Source: JBGCDD01 sp045105075
GTDB lineage: Bacteria; Pseudomonadota; Alphaproteobacteria; Rhodobacterales; Rhodobacteraceae
Direction of reading: 5' to 3'
Assembly (NCBI GenBank): GCA_045105075.1
Contig: JBGCDD010000035.1
Location: 40,561 to 104,560 of the forward strand
Length of the DNA: 64,000 nt
The position numbers and the translations under genes were made by a program. Below the pieces are notes generated by a model. That model saw only the letters and a list, made by a program, of their open reading frames with translations. It searched no databases and was not told where the DNA came from. Shown piece after piece: positions 44,103 through 54,137 of this stretch. Position 1 is the stretch's first letter; every line of letters begins with the position of its first letter.

Positions 44103-45674
44103 TTGAAACATATGTTCAAGACATTTGCAGCCGCGACGGCCACGGTGGCGCTGCTGGCCACCAGCGCGCTGGCCGAAGGGCCAAAGCGTGGCGGCACGCT
44201 GGCCACAGTACTGGGATCCAACCCGCGTAACCTCAACCCAGCTGTGCAATCGGGCATCGTGACGGGCTTTCCAGGCTCGCAATTGTTCGCCACACCGCTG
44301 CGTTTTGACGAAAACTGGGAACCCCAGCCCTATCTGGCCGAAAGCTGGGAAGTGGCCGCGGATGGCCTGTCTGTCACGCTCAACCTGGTGAAAAACGCCA
44401 CGTTCCACGACGGCGTGCCGATCACGTCAAAGGATGTCGCGTTTTCGGTCGATGTGATCAAGGAGCACCATCCGTTCAAATCCATGTTCGCCCCGGTCGA
44501 AACCGTGGAAACGCCGGATGATCACACAGCGATCCTGCGCCTCAGCCAGCCGCACCCGGCGCTGATTTTGGCGATGTCGGGCCAGTTGATGTCGATCATC
44601 CCGCAGCACATTTATGGCGACGGACAGAACCCGAAATCGCATCCGCGCAACAACACCGATGTCGTGGGCTCGGGCCCGTTCAAGCTGACCGAGTTCAAAT
44701 CCGGCGAATACATCATCCTCGAACGTTACGACGATTTCTTCATCGAAGGCCGCCCTTACCTCGACAAAGTCGTAATGCGCATCATCACCGATCCGGCGGC
44801 ACGGGCGATTGCCTATGAAAACGGCGAACTGCACATGGGCGCGTTCGAATCCCTGCCCCGCATCATCAACCGCCTGAAAAAGGTCGACGGCCTGACCGTC
44901 ACACCAGAAGGCTACGGCGCGATTGGCCCGCTTGACTGGCTGGCAATGAACACGGGCAAAGACGGCCCTCTGAAAGATGTGCGCGTGCGCAAAGCCATCG
45001 CCCACGCCATCGACAAAAACTTCATCCACAAGGCGTTGATGCAGGGCACCGCGAACGATTCGCGTACCGGCATCCACCCTGACAGCCCGTTCTACAACGG
45101 CGCCGTGGACGGATATGATCTGGATCTGGACAAAGCCAACGCCCTTTTGGACGAAGCGGGTTTTCCAATGAATGGCGACAGCCGTTTTGGCCTGACCATT
45201 GATTTCGGCTGGCCCGGCGTAAAGCCGCAGGTCGAATATGTCAAAGCAGCCCTGAAAAAGGTTGGCATCGACGTGACCGTACGCGCCAGTGCGGATTTCC
45301 CAACCTGGGCCAAGCGCATGGGCGAGATGGACTTTGATATGTCTTGGGACACTGTGTTCAACTGGGGCGACCCTGTGATCGGCGTTCACCGCACCTATGT
45401 CTCTGACAACATTGGCAAAGGCGTTTGGTCCAACACCCAAGGCTACTCCAACGCCCGCGTTGACGAGCTGTTGACCATGGCCGCAAAAGAGGGTGATCTG
45501 AAAAAACGTAAAGCCCTTTATGCTGAGTTCCAACAGATCATTGCGGACGAGCTGCCGGTCTATCACACCAACACGCTGCCCTATCACACGGTCTATTCCG
45601 ACAAAGTCGGCAACCCGCCACTGGGCATCTGGGGCACGTCAACTTCGATCGATATGACGTATCTCAAAGACTAA
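44103..45674 (+). CDS. Peptide/oligopeptide ABC transporter substrate-binding protein
   Basis: The TTG at 44103, 8 nt after AAGGAG, gives 523 residues with a signal peptide (FKTFAAATATVALLATSALA). The mature part has SBP_bac_5 features: GGTLATVLGSNPRNLNPA, LAESWEVAADGLSVTLNL, ATFHDGVPITSKDVAFSVD and VGSGPFKLTEFKSGEYIIL. An ATG at 44112 is the alternative start. It presents peptides or similar solutes to the permeases encoded next. Confidence 0.93.
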   Translation: MKHMFKTFAAATATVALLATSALAEGPKRGGTLATVLGSNPRNLNPAVQSGIVTGFPGSQLFATPLRFDENWEPQPYLAESWEVAADGLSVTLNLVKNATFHDGVPITSKDVAFSVDVIKEHHPFKSMFAPVETVETPDDHTAILRLSQPHPALILAMSGQLMSIIPQHIYGDGQNPKSHPRNNTDVVGSGPFKLTEFKSGEYIILERYDDFFIEGRPYLDKVVMRIITDPAARAIAYENGELHMGAFESLPRIINRLKKVDGLTVTPEGYGAIGPLDWLAMNTGKDGPLKDVRVRKAIAHAIDKNFIHKALMQGTANDSRTGIHPDSPFYNGAVDGYDLDLDKANALLDEAGFPMNGDSRFGLTIDFGWPGVKPQVEYVKAALKKVGIDVTVRASADFPTWAKRMGEMDFDMSWDTVFNWGDPVIGVHRTYVSDNIGKGVWSNTQGYSNARVDELLTMAAKEGDLKKRKALYAEFQQIIADELPVYHTNTLPYHTVYSDKVGNPPLGIWGTSTSIDMTYLKD

Positions 45675-45728
45675 GCAATTCAGGGTGCGGCGCATCGCGG
45701 CGCACCCAACCAGCACAGGGCGATCCTT

Positions 45729-46703
45729 TTGACCTTCATCCAAAATTTTTCGACCCGCGTGCTTTATGCTGTGCTGCTTCTGATTGCCGTACTGGTGCTC
45801 AACTTCTCGATGATGCACTTGGCTCCGGGCGACGTCGCCGACACCATTGCGCAATCTATGGGCGGCGCCGATCCCGAGGTTTTGGCCCAGATTCGCGCCG
45901 ATTATGGCCTTGATCAGCCTTTCATCACCCAGCTGACCACCTATGTCGGCAAGGTGCTGCGCTTTGATCTGGGCTATTCCTTCTTTTACAACCAACCCGT
46001 CACCGACCTGATCTTGCAACGGATGCCGGCCACTTTGCTGCTGGTTGTGACCGCGCAACTTCTGGCCTTGTTCATCGGCGTCGTGCTCGGCGTTTATTCG
46101 GCGCGTCATCCCAAAGGCATTTCATCGTATTTTGTCACCTTTCTGGCTCTGTTTGGCTATTCCGCCCCAGTGTTTTGGACTGGTATCTTACTGCTTATCG
46201 CGTTTTCGCTGCAAATTCAGCTGTTTCCAGTGGCCGGCATGATGGACGTCACCAAGGATTATGGGTTTTTCGGCCGCGCGCTCGACATCGCGCGCCATAT
46301 GGTGCTGCCGGTGATCACGTTGTCTTCGATTTTCCTGGCTCTTTATTCCCGCCTGTCACGCGCCACCATGATGGAAACGCTGGGCTCAGATTACGTGCGC
46401 ACGGCCAAAGCCAAGGGGCTGAGCGAACGTGAAATCGTCTATAAACACGCGCTGAAAAACTCCCTCTCGCCTGTGATCACCCTTGCCGGACTGCAATTCT
46501 CTGCCGTGATTTCCGGCGCTGTTCTGGTCGAAGCTGTGTTCAGCTGGCCCGGTCTTGGCACCCTGGCGTTCCAATCGATCATCGCGCGCGACACGCCAAC
46601 CATTCTTGGCATCCTGTTCTTTTCTGCGCTGGTGGTGATCGTGGGCAATTTGCTCACCGATCTAGCCTTGCGCCTTGTTGATCCACGCGTGGGGAAAACC
46701 TGA
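45729..46703 (+). CDS. Dipeptide/oligopeptide ABC transporter permease (DppB type)
   Basis: The 324-residue permease starts at a TTG. It has six membrane helices, the APGDVADTIAQ periplasmic region and the coupling loop DYVRTAKAKGLSEREIVYKHA. It forms the inner-membrane channel with the DppC-type protein encoded 1 bp downstream. Confidence 0.93.
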   Translation: MTFIQNFSTRVLYAVLLLIAVLVLNFSMMHLAPGDVADTIAQSMGGADPEVLAQIRADYGLDQPFITQLTTYVGKVLRFDLGYSFFYNQPVTDLILQRMPATLLLVVTAQLLALFIGVVLGVYSARHPKGISSYFVTFLALFGYSAPVFWTGILLLIAFSLQIQLFPVAGMMDVTKDYGFFGRALDIARHMVLPVITLSSIFLALYSRLSRATMMETLGSDYVRTAKAKGLSEREIVYKHALKNSLSPVITLAGLQFSAVISGAVLVEAVFSWPGLGTLAFQSIIARDTPTILGILFFSALVVIVGNLLTDLALRLVDPRVGKT

Positions 46704-46704
46704 C

Positions 46705-47586
46705 ATGACCGCCCCAATCCTCCCTGATGAGCCCATCGCCAAAGCCCGTTCTCCGTTCTCCGAAGCGTGGGAGATGTTTCGACGCAACATCGCCGCCGTC
46801 GTCGCATTGATCGTCCTGGGCCTGATCGTCTTGGCCGCCATCTTTGGCCCATGGATTTACCCCACCGACCCGTTCGACATGGTTTGGGCGCCCTTTTCCC
46901 CCCCCGGAGTCGACGGTTTCATCCTCGGCACAGATTACCTGGGCCGTGACCTGATGGCCGCGTTGATCCACGGCGCGCGCGTATCCATCGTGATCGGCTT
47001 GGCCGCCGCGCTGATGTCCGTGATCATCGGTGTCAGCATCGGAGCGCTGGCGGGTTTCTACCGCGGATGGGTGGAAGAAGTCTTAATGCGCATCACCGAA
47101 TTCTTTCAAGTTCTACCCACATTGTTGTTTTCCATGGTCATCGTTGCCCTTTTCGGCGCGTCCCTTCCCATGATCACGTTCGCCATTGGAATTGTCAGTT
47201 GGACGGCCGTGGCCCGCATCACACGCTCTGAATTTTTGCGTATCCGACAACTGGAATATGTCATGGCCTCGCGGGCCTCGGGCGCGACAAATGCCAAATT
47301 AATGTTCTCGATCATCTTGCCCAACGCCCTGCCGCCAATCATCGTGCAAGCCGCGTTGATGGTCGGATCTGCTATCCTGTTCGAGGCCGGGCTTTCGTTC
47401 TTGGGCCTTACTGATCCAAACGTGGTCAGTTGGGGTCAAGTCATTGGTTCCAATCGCCAATACATCCTTGATGCCAGCTACACCGTGACCATTCCAGGTG
47501 TTGCGATCTTTGTCACCGTGCTGTGCATTTCACTTGTGGGCGATGGACTAAATGACGCGCTGAATCCCAAACTGAGGCAACGCTGA
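46705..47586 (+). CDS. Dipeptide/oligopeptide ABC transporter permease (DppC type)
   Basis: From MTAPILPDEPIAKARSPF the product is 293 residues with an N-terminal OppC-type region (AWEMFRRNIAAVVALIVLG), the motif LGTDYLGRDLMAALIHGARV and the coupling loop EYVMASRASGATNAKLMF. It partners the DppB-type permease. Its stop shares bases with the ATG of the next ATPase gene. Confidence 0.93.
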   Translation: MTAPILPDEPIAKARSPFSEAWEMFRRNIAAVVALIVLGLIVLAAIFGPWIYPTDPFDMVWAPFSPPGVDGFILGTDYLGRDLMAALIHGARVSIVIGLAAALMSVIIGVSIGALAGFYRGWVEEVLMRITEFFQVLPTLLFSMVIVALFGASLPMITFAIGIVSWTAVARITRSEFLRIRQLEYVMASRASGATNAKLMFSIILPNALPPIIVQAALMVGSAILFEAGLSFLGLTDPNVVSWGQVIGSNRQYILDASYTVTIPGVAIFVTVLCISLVGDGLNDALNPKLRQR

Positions 47587-48572
47587 TGGCTCCGCTGCTC
47601 AAGGTCGAAAATCTGCGCATCGAATTGACAACCCGCGCTGGCGTGGCCCCGGTGATCGACGATCTGTCCTTCGAGTTGGGCGCCGGAGAATCCATTTCCT
47701 TTGTCGGCGAATCAGGCTGTGGAAAGTCAATGACAGCGCTCGGGATCATGGGACTTTTACCCGATAAAATTGGACGTATTGCGTCGGGCTCGATCACCTT
47801 TGAAGGCGAAGACCTGACCACCGCGTCGGACAAACGCTTGCGCGAAATCCGTGGCAACGAGATTTCGATGATCTTCCAGGAACCGATGACCTCGCTTAAT
47901 CCAGTCTATACCGTTGGCGAGCAAATCGCCGAAGTGCTGCGCGCCCATCAAGGACTATCGACCGCCGCCGCCTGGTCTAAGGCCATTGAGTTGCTTGACG
48001 CGGTGCGCATTCCCAACGCCAAATCGCGCGTTTCCGACTATCCTTTCCAGATGTCTGGAGGGCAACGCCAACGGGTGATGATCGCCATCGCACTTGCCTG
48101 CGAGCCCAAAATCCTGATCGCGGACGAACCCACAACCGCGCTTGACGTTACAGTTCAGGCACAAATTTTTGATCTTCTGAACGACCTTAAACGCCAAACC
48201 GGCACCGCCATTTTCCTGATCACCCACGACATGGGCGCGGTCGCCGAGATGGCCCAACGCATGATCGTGATGTACGCCGGTCGTAACGCCGAACTGGGGC
48301 CGGTGGATCAAATCATCGCACGCCCTCGTCACCCTTACACAAAAGGGTTAATCAGCTGTGTCCCCCATTTGATGAAAGTGCTGACACGCGAGCGGCCCGA
48401 CCTTACCGAGGTGCCGGGCATCGTGCCCGCCTTGTCCGAATTTGGCCGCGATGCCTGCCTTTTCGCCTCGCGCTGCACCCATGTCAGCCAGCAGTGCCTC
48501 AACCGACGCCCCCCAGCGCAAAGCTTTGAAAACGGACAACTTTCCATGTGCTGGCACGCCGGAGACCTTTGA
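47586..48572 (+). CDS. Peptide ABC transporter ATP-binding protein (DppD type)
   Basis: The 328-residue ATPase has Walker A GESGCGKS, Q-loop SMIFQEPMTSLNP, signature MSGGQRQR, Walker B ILIADEP and H-loop LITHDMG. The C-terminal oligopeptide-ATPase extension carries the cysteine cluster CLFASRCTHVSQQC. It powers import with the DppF-type ATPase. TGATG overlaps join it to both neighbours. Confidence 0.94.
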   Translation: MAPLLKVENLRIELTTRAGVAPVIDDLSFELGAGESISFVGESGCGKSMTALGIMGLLPDKIGRIASGSITFEGEDLTTASDKRLREIRGNEISMIFQEPMTSLNPVYTVGEQIAEVLRAHQGLSTAAAWSKAIELLDAVRIPNAKSRVSDYPFQMSGGQRQRVMIAIALACEPKILIADEPTTALDVTVQAQIFDLLNDLKRQTGTAIFLITHDMGAVAEMAQRMIVMYAGRNAELGPVDQIIARPRHPYTKGLISCVPHLMKVLTRERPDLTEVPGIVPALSEFGRDACLFASRCTHVSQQCLNRRPPAQSFENGQLSMCWHAGDL

Positions 48573-49582
48573 TGAAAGACACCTCAGACCCCGCACTGGT
48601 CGATGTGCGCAACCTTTCCGTACGCTTTGGCGTGAAACGCGGCGGCGCGTTCGCCAAAAAAAGCTGGCTCTACGCCGTCGACGACGTCTCGTTCGAAATC
48701 AAACGCGGTGAAACGCTGGCCATCGTGGGCGAAAGCGGATCCGGCAAAACCACAGCCGCCCTCGCCGTGGCCCGCCTGGTCGACGCTTGCGGCGGCGAAG
48801 TTTTGGTCGACGGGCAGGATTTCCTGCAGCTTGACGACACGGCTTTGCGCCAAGCGCGCGCCAAACTGCAATTTATCTTCCAAGATCCCTACTCCAGCCT
48901 CAACCCGCGCCTGCGCGCCGAGAAAATCGTGCGCGAACCCTTGGACAGCATGGCCACAGTCCCCGAACCTGAGCGCCAAGCCATCGTCGACAAACTCTTT
49001 GCCGCCGTGGGCTTACACCCGGAACAGCAACGCCTGTTCCCGCACCAATTCTCGGGTGGACAACGTCAACGCATCGGCATCGCACGTGCGCTGGCCACGC
49101 AACCCGATCTGGTCATTTGCGACGAAGCCGTCTCAGCATTGGATGTCGCGGTACAAGCTCAAATCCTGAACCTCCTGCGGCGCCTACAATCCGAATTTGA
49201 CCTGACATATCTGTTTATCAGCCACGATCTGGGCGTGGTGCAGCACATGTGCGATCAGATCGCAGTGATGTATATGGGCAAAATCGTCGAACACGCGGAC
49301 CGCCTGTCACTGTTTAACACGCCGCTCCACCCCTACACCGTAGCTCTTTTGTCCGCCGTTCCCTCAGTCGACAAAGCAAGGCGCGCGGAAACCAAACGAA
49401 TCCTGATCCCCGGCGATCCACCAGATCCAGTGAATTTGCCTGCTGGGTGCCGCTTCGCCAATCGTTGTCCTGTGGCACAGCCGATCTGCACACAATCAGA
49501 GCCCACACTGCAGACCATCAAATCAGGACACAAGGTGGCGTGTCACTTGGTGGATAAGACCGGACAGGCGCCGTTATCCTAA
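48572..49582 (+). CDS. Peptide ABC transporter ATP-binding protein (DppF type)
   Basis: From MKDTSDPALVDVRNLSVRF the product is 336 residues. It has Walker A GESGSGKT, Q-loop FIFQDPYSSLNP, signature FSGGQRQR, Walker B LVICDEAVSALD and the C-terminal CRFANRCPVAQPIC. It completes a five-gene SBP-B-C-D-F peptide transporter. The 18 bp after its stop lead into the inverted-repeat unit. Confidence 0.94.
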   Translation: MKDTSDPALVDVRNLSVRFGVKRGGAFAKKSWLYAVDDVSFEIKRGETLAIVGESGSGKTTAALAVARLVDACGGEVLVDGQDFLQLDDTALRQARAKLQFIFQDPYSSLNPRLRAEKIVREPLDSMATVPEPERQAIVDKLFAAVGLHPEQQRLFPHQFSGGQRQRIGIARALATQPDLVICDEAVSALDVAVQAQILNLLRRLQSEFDLTYLFISHDLGVVQHMCDQIAVMYMGKIVEHADRLSLFNTPLHPYTVALLSAVPSVDKARRAETKRILIPGDPPDPVNLPAGCRFANRCPVAQPICTQSEPTLQTIKSGHKVACHLVDKTGQAPLS

Positions 49583-49599
49583 CCCTATCCAAGATAAAA

Positions 49600-49771
49600 T
49601 AGGGGCTCTGCCCCCGCCACCCTTCGGGCGTCTCCCCCGGAGTTTGTCTAGAAAGATGAAGAGGCTCAGGTTTGCGCTTCATCTTTCAAAGGAAACTCTG
49701 GGGTTTGGGGCAAAGCCCCAAGGCACGCGCGGCCTGAGCGCATCTGAACAGTGTGCGGCGCAGCCGCTCCG
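49600..49771. repeat. Inverted-repeat copy 1 flanking the TRAP segment
   Basis: This 172-bp unit is matched by the reverse complement of 55384-55556 with only about eight mismatches. It is built of two facing palindromic modules: GGGGCTCTGCCCCCGCC ... GAAAGATGAAGAGG and, reversed, GGGGCTTTGCCCCAAACCCC ... GAAAGATGAAGC. The palindromes may terminate dppF transcription. Confidence 0.9.
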
Positions 49772-49782
49772 TTAGCCGGCAT

Positions 49783-50717
49783 TTACAACAAAGCGTTGCG
49801 GCGGGACAGAACGCGCATGACTTCTGCGGTCCAAGCCTCACTCACTTCCCCGGCCAGCATCTACATAGGCCGGTGCATGGGCCGATAGAGAGCGTAGTGA
49901 AAAGTGACTTTGGGTGCAAAAGGGTGAAAGACCACGCGCGCGCGGTGTCCGTTTTGGCGTTCGTAGGTCTCAGCGCTCAGACGGTCGACAAACATTGCCC
50001 AGCTTCAACGAAGGGAAAGATCGGCAGAAAATTCTAGCTTTCCATCTGCACGTCCAACCTGGCATCCGCCGCTTCAAAAGCCGTCTTGGTACGAATATGG
50101 GAAAAATGATCCGGCAGCAGCAAGCCCATGGGCATGCCGTCCAGATCCTGCGCTGTGATCTGATCAAGCCCGGCCAGCGGGTGTCCCACAGGTAACGCGC
50201 ATTCGTAGCGCGAGGCCATCACATCGGTGCGGTATTGGCCCGTTGTCGGCACTTCGACGTCACTGTCGGCGAATCCAAAATCCAGACTTTGGGATGACAC
50301 AAGCTGCGCGATCTGCGGCGAACTGCGGGTGATGATCGTCAAGCGCACGTCTCTGTGGCGCCCGATTTGTGCGCTAACAAAGCTTGGAAACAGCAACGCC
50401 GACGGACCTGGCATCGCCGCCACGTTCAATGTTCCGGCGCGGCGGGTTTTTCAATTCTGCAACGTGCGCGACACATCGGACACGTGGCTTAGGATGTCGC
50501 GCGCTTCGGTCAAAAGATATTGCGCTTCCGGCACCAGCACCAAAGCCCGCCCTTGACGTTCAAACAACTGAAAACCCAGTGTTTCTTCCAACCCTTTCAA
50601 CGCAAGGCTAACCGCTGGCTGGGTTCGGCCCAGATTGCGCGCGGCCTGGCTGATCGACCCTGTTGTCATCACTTCGTGGAACACAGTGAGCTGATTCAGG
50701 TTCACGGCAACACCCAT
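49783..50717 (-). pseudogene. Broken LysR-family regulator
   Basis: The minus strand encodes a LysR protein from MGVAVNLNQLTVFHEVMTTG (50717) through the helix-turn-helix and LQN, then an in-frame TGA just before KTRRAGTLNVAAMPGPS. The frame continues to about 50034, where it stops after LDVQMES. Further on, in shifted frames, ERQNGHRARVVFHPFAPKV, TFHYALYRPMHRPM, another stop, and EAWTAEVMRVLSRRNALL are recognisable as the LysR C-terminus. At least three lesions make it inactive. It is divergent from the TAXI gene and was presumably its regulator. Confidence 0.88.
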
Positions 50718-50844
50718 AAGATAAATTTGTCCATAGCAAAGAATTTCAAATTTGTGTTTATTTTTTGCCTGCCTACAGTGATGCTGTCCATAAGCAGTGG
50801 CGTGCCTGAAAACGCTCTGCACCTAACTGGGAGACCAAAGCACT

Positions 50845-51855
50845 ATGACTTTAATGAAAGCACTCACAGGGGCCGCCGTGGCCTGCACGCTGATCGCCGG
50901 ATCGGCAGTTGCGCAGGAGATGAAGTTCTTCCGCATCGGCACAGGCGGCGCGGGCGGCACCTATTTCCCAATCGGCGGCATAATCGCCAACGCGATCTCC
51001 AACCCTCCCGGCAGCCGGGCCTGCGACAAGGGCGGCAACTGCGGCGTTCCGGGTTTGGTGGCCATGGCGCAATCGACCAACGCCTCGGCGCACAATGTCA
51101 ACGCGATCCAGGCCGGCCAGATGGAAGCGGGCTTGTCGGGCGCAGCCACTCTGCACTTTGCTTACAAAGGCATCGAAGCCTTTGAAGGCAATCAGAAACC
51201 TGATCTGCGCATCATCGCCAACCTGTACCCCGAAGACCTGCACCTTGTGCTGCCAAAGGGGGCTACTTTGAACGGTCTGGCCGATCTTAAGGGCAAGCGC
51301 GTGGGCATTGCTCAGGCCGGCTCGGGCACACAGATCGCGGTTGAGCTGATCCTGGACATGTTTGGTGTCAACCGGGGCAACATCGACGAGGCCGAGCTGA
51401 ACAACAGCCAGTCCGCCGAACGTCTGGCGGATGGTCAGCTTGATGCCTATTTCTACGCGGCCGGCACGCCGGTTTCCGCGATGATCCAGTTGGACAACAC
51501 CAAAGGCATGGAGCTTTACAGCTTTTCTGCCGAAGAAGTTGCCAAGGCAAACGAAGCGGTGCCCTACTACATCCCGTCCACGATTCCAGCGGGCACCTAT
51601 CCTGGCGTTACCTACGATGTGAACACGGTCGCTGTGTCAGGCATCATGGTCACCAACGCCAATCAGGACGAAGAGTTGATCTATGAGATCACCAAAGCCA
51701 TGTGGTCGCCCACAGCACGCAAGCTGTTGGACAACGGCCATGCCAAGGGCAAAGTGATCACCCCTGAAACCGCGCTGGACGGCGTGGAAGGCATTGGTGT
51801 GCCGCTGCACCCTGGTTCGGCCAAATTTTACAAAGAAGCTGGCCTTTTGAAGTAA
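50845..51855 (+). CDS. TRAP transporter solute-binding protein, TAXI family
   Basis: The 336-residue periplasmic protein has a signal peptide (residues 1 to about 23, ending GSAVAQE), then the TAXI opening FFRIGTGGAGGTYFPIGGIIANAI. Other family features are LKGKRVGIAQAGSGTQIA and SERLADGQLDAYFYAAGTP. Such proteins capture organic acids or amino acids for the fused TRAP permease encoded next. The regulator gene upstream is broken. Confidence 0.93.
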   Translation: MTLMKALTGAAVACTLIAGSAVAQEMKFFRIGTGGAGGTYFPIGGIIANAISNPPGSRACDKGGNCGVPGLVAMAQSTNASAHNVNAIQAGQMEAGLSGAATLHFAYKGIEAFEGNQKPDLRIIANLYPEDLHLVLPKGATLNGLADLKGKRVGIAQAGSGTQIAVELILDMFGVNRGNIDEAELNNSQSAERLADGQLDAYFYAAGTPVSAMIQLDNTKGMELYSFSAEEVAKANEAVPYYIPSTIPAGTYPGVTYDVNTVAVSGIMVTNANQDEELIYEITKAMWSPTARKLLDNGHAKGKVITPETALDGVEGIGVPLHPGSAKFYKEAGLLK

Positions 51856-51922
51856 CCTTTCGTTCGGGCGGGGCCATGCTCCGCCCGATCCCTTTCTGCT
51901 CCCCCTCCAGACAGGCCGTGCC

Positions 51923-54133
51923 ATGACCCTGACGCCCGAGTTGACTCAAGAAGAACTCGATCGGATCGAGAAGAAATACGACACCTCGCTGAACACGCGC
52001 AACTATGGCCCGACCCTGGCGCGCCCGGTTTACTGGGGCACGGTGGGCTTTGCCATGTATCACATCTGGACCGCAGGCTTTGGCACTCCGGTCGATTATG
52101 TCCATATGGGCGTACATCTGGCAGGTCTCTATCTCTTTATTTTCATTGGCTTTCCCCTGATCAAAACCGAATATGCGCTGGCCTATAACCCAGTGCGCGG
52201 CCTCAAACCCTGGAACGTGCCGATCTATGATTGGATCATTTTGGTTCTGGCGATGATGGCTGCGCTGTTCTTGTGGTTCTCCTGGCGCGGGGTTGATTGG
52301 CTGGGCGTGCCCGAACAGATGCTGCGCCAGGGCAATCCGACCAATATCGACGTGTTCTTTGGCACCATCCTGATCCTGGCCACACTCGAGATCGCCCGGC
52401 GTACAATTGGTTTTATCCTGCCTGCGATCATTCTGGTGTTTATCATTTATGCACTGTTTGGCCCCTATATGCCCGCGCAAATCCTGCAACATCCCGGCGT
52501 CAACTGGCAGCAATTCGTCAACAACATGTATTTCCCCTTCGAGGGGATTTTCGGCGTCACCCTCTGGATCGTCTCGACCGTGGTGTTCCATTTCGTGCTG
52601 TTTGGCGTGGTCGCACAGCGCATGGGTCTGGGCCAGTTTTTCGTCGACAATGCAATGATCGTGGCTGGGCGTTATACCGGCGGGCCGGCCAAAGTGTCGG
52701 TTGTGTCATCGGCGTTTTTTGGCACGATTTCCGGCTCTTCCATTGCCAACACCGTTTCAACCGGCTCGCTGACCATCCCGAACATGAAGAAAATGGGCTA
52801 TCCCGGTTACTTTGCCGGCGGCGTCGAAGCCGCCTCAAGCGCGGGCGGTCAGATCACCCCGCCGATCATGGGTGCCGCGTCATTCTTGATGGCCGAATAC
52901 CTTGAGGTGCCCTACACCACCATCGTGATCGCCGCGATTGTACCAGCGATGATGCACTATATCGGCGTGATTTCGATTGTGCACTTCACCGCCAAAAAGC
53001 TGGGCCTGAGATCCTATACCCGTGACGAGCTGCCGGATTTTGTCAAAGTCTGGCAGGCCGGCTGGTTCACGATCATCCCGCTGCTGGGCCTGCTTTACAC
53101 ATTGTTCTCAGGCTATTCGCCCAACATGTCTGCCTTCATCGGGCTGACCCTGTGCATTGTGGTTGGCTTTTGCCATATCGCCAAACCGCTCACCCTGCTG
53201 TTCCCGCTTGGGCTGCTGGCGTTCGTCTTCTGGAAGGCCTCGCCGTTGTCCGGCGAAGGGTTCACGCCCGTCACGGCGGGGCTTTTGGCCGCGGGCGTCA
53301 TCGTTGGCGTGCTGCACAAGGGCGAGCGTAAATCCTTTAGTGAGCTGTTCGACAGTTTCCACGTGGGCGTGCAGTACGCGCTGGCGGTGGGCGCGGCCTC
53401 GGCGGCTGTTGGTATCGTCGTGGGCGTGATCAACACCACCGGCGTGGGTTTCCGCCTGGGCTTCATGGTCACCACGGGCGCCGCTGACATGGCCGTGAAT
53501 GTACACGCCCTGCTGGGCTGGATCCCGGCCGAGGCGTTTACCCAAGCCTCCATCCAGCAATTCCTGTCGCTGTGCATGATCGCGATGGCCTGCATTCTGA
53601 TGGGCGCAGGTCTGCCCACCACCGCGCTTTACATTATGCTGGTCTCTGTGGCCCAACCGGCGTTGTCGCAACTGGGCGTGCCGCCGCTCGCCACCCATAT
53701 GTTCGTGCTCTACTACGGCGTGATATCGGAAATCACACCGCCAGTCTGCGCTTCGGCCTACGCGGCGGCGGGCATCGCCAATGCCAACCCGTTCCGCACC
53801 GGGTTGAACGCCTTTACGTTGGGTCTGGGCAAGTTGATGGTGCCAATGGTCTTTGTCTATGCGCCGACCATGCTGATTGTGCTGCCCGAATACTTCACGC
53901 TGGCCTCGTTCCTGCAGGTTTCGATCACCTGCGCGATGGGCGTGTTCGCCATCGCCACAGCCGTATCGTCCTATTTCATGGCCCCTCTGCGCCACATCTG
54001 GCGGTTGCTGATGGCCATCGGCGGCTTGCTTTTGGTGGCCCCATCCGGGTCAAGCGATCTGCTCGCTTGCCTGCCAATCGGGATCGTCATCGCCCAGCAA
54101 ATCCTGGCCCAGCGCGCCACCGCGCCGGCATAA
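51923..54133 (+). CDS. TRAP transporter fused permease (4TM/12TM)
   Basis: The 736-residue membrane protein fuses the small (DctQ-like) and large (DctM-like) subunits, as is usual for TAXI systems. DctM motifs are clear: FGTISGSSIANTVSTGSLTIPNMKKMGY, GGVEAASSAGGQITPPIMGAASFLMAEY and GAGLPTTALYIMLVSVAQPAL. Import is driven by a sodium or proton gradient. It lies 67 bp after the binding protein gene and 4 bp before the oxidase gene. Confidence 0.94.
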   Translation: MTLTPELTQEELDRIEKKYDTSLNTRNYGPTLARPVYWGTVGFAMYHIWTAGFGTPVDYVHMGVHLAGLYLFIFIGFPLIKTEYALAYNPVRGLKPWNVPIYDWIILVLAMMAALFLWFSWRGVDWLGVPEQMLRQGNPTNIDVFFGTILILATLEIARRTIGFILPAIILVFIIYALFGPYMPAQILQHPGVNWQQFVNNMYFPFEGIFGVTLWIVSTVVFHFVLFGVVAQRMGLGQFFVDNAMIVAGRYTGGPAKVSVVSSAFFGTISGSSIANTVSTGSLTIPNMKKMGYPGYFAGGVEAASSAGGQITPPIMGAASFLMAEYLEVPYTTIVIAAIVPAMMHYIGVISIVHFTAKKLGLRSYTRDELPDFVKVWQAGWFTIIPLLGLLYTLFSGYSPNMSAFIGLTLCIVVGFCHIAKPLTLLFPLGLLAFVFWKASPLSGEGFTPVTAGLLAAGVIVGVLHKGERKSFSELFDSFHVGVQYALAVGAASAAVGIVVGVINTTGVGFRLGFMVTTGAADMAVNVHALLGWIPAEAFTQASIQQFLSLCMIAMACILMGAGLPTTALYIMLVSVAQPALSQLGVPPLATHMFVLYYGVISEITPPVCASAYAAAGIANANPFRTGLNAFTLGLGKLMVPMVFVYAPTMLIVLPEYFTLASFLQVSITCAMGVFAIATAVSSYFMAPLRHIWRLLMAIGGLLLVAPSGSSDLLACLPIGIVIAQQILAQRATAPA

Positions 54134-54137
54134 CGCG

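Noticed and set aside
44427..45587. 386-codon minus-strand frame opposite the peptide-binding protein gene
   Set aside because: Shadow frame; the plus strand carries a complete SBP_bac_5 protein with signal peptide and ribosome site.
49600..49771. Terminal inverted repeat of a transposon
   Set aside because: Although inverted copies flank 5.6 kb, no transposase is inside, no target duplication is visible, and the single-module version occurs alone at 40.4 kb, so a dispersed intergenic repeat is the safer label.
50429..50470. Selenocysteine or programmed readthrough at the LysR TGA
   Set aside because: Further stops and a frame change downstream show general decay, so recoding is not needed to explain it.
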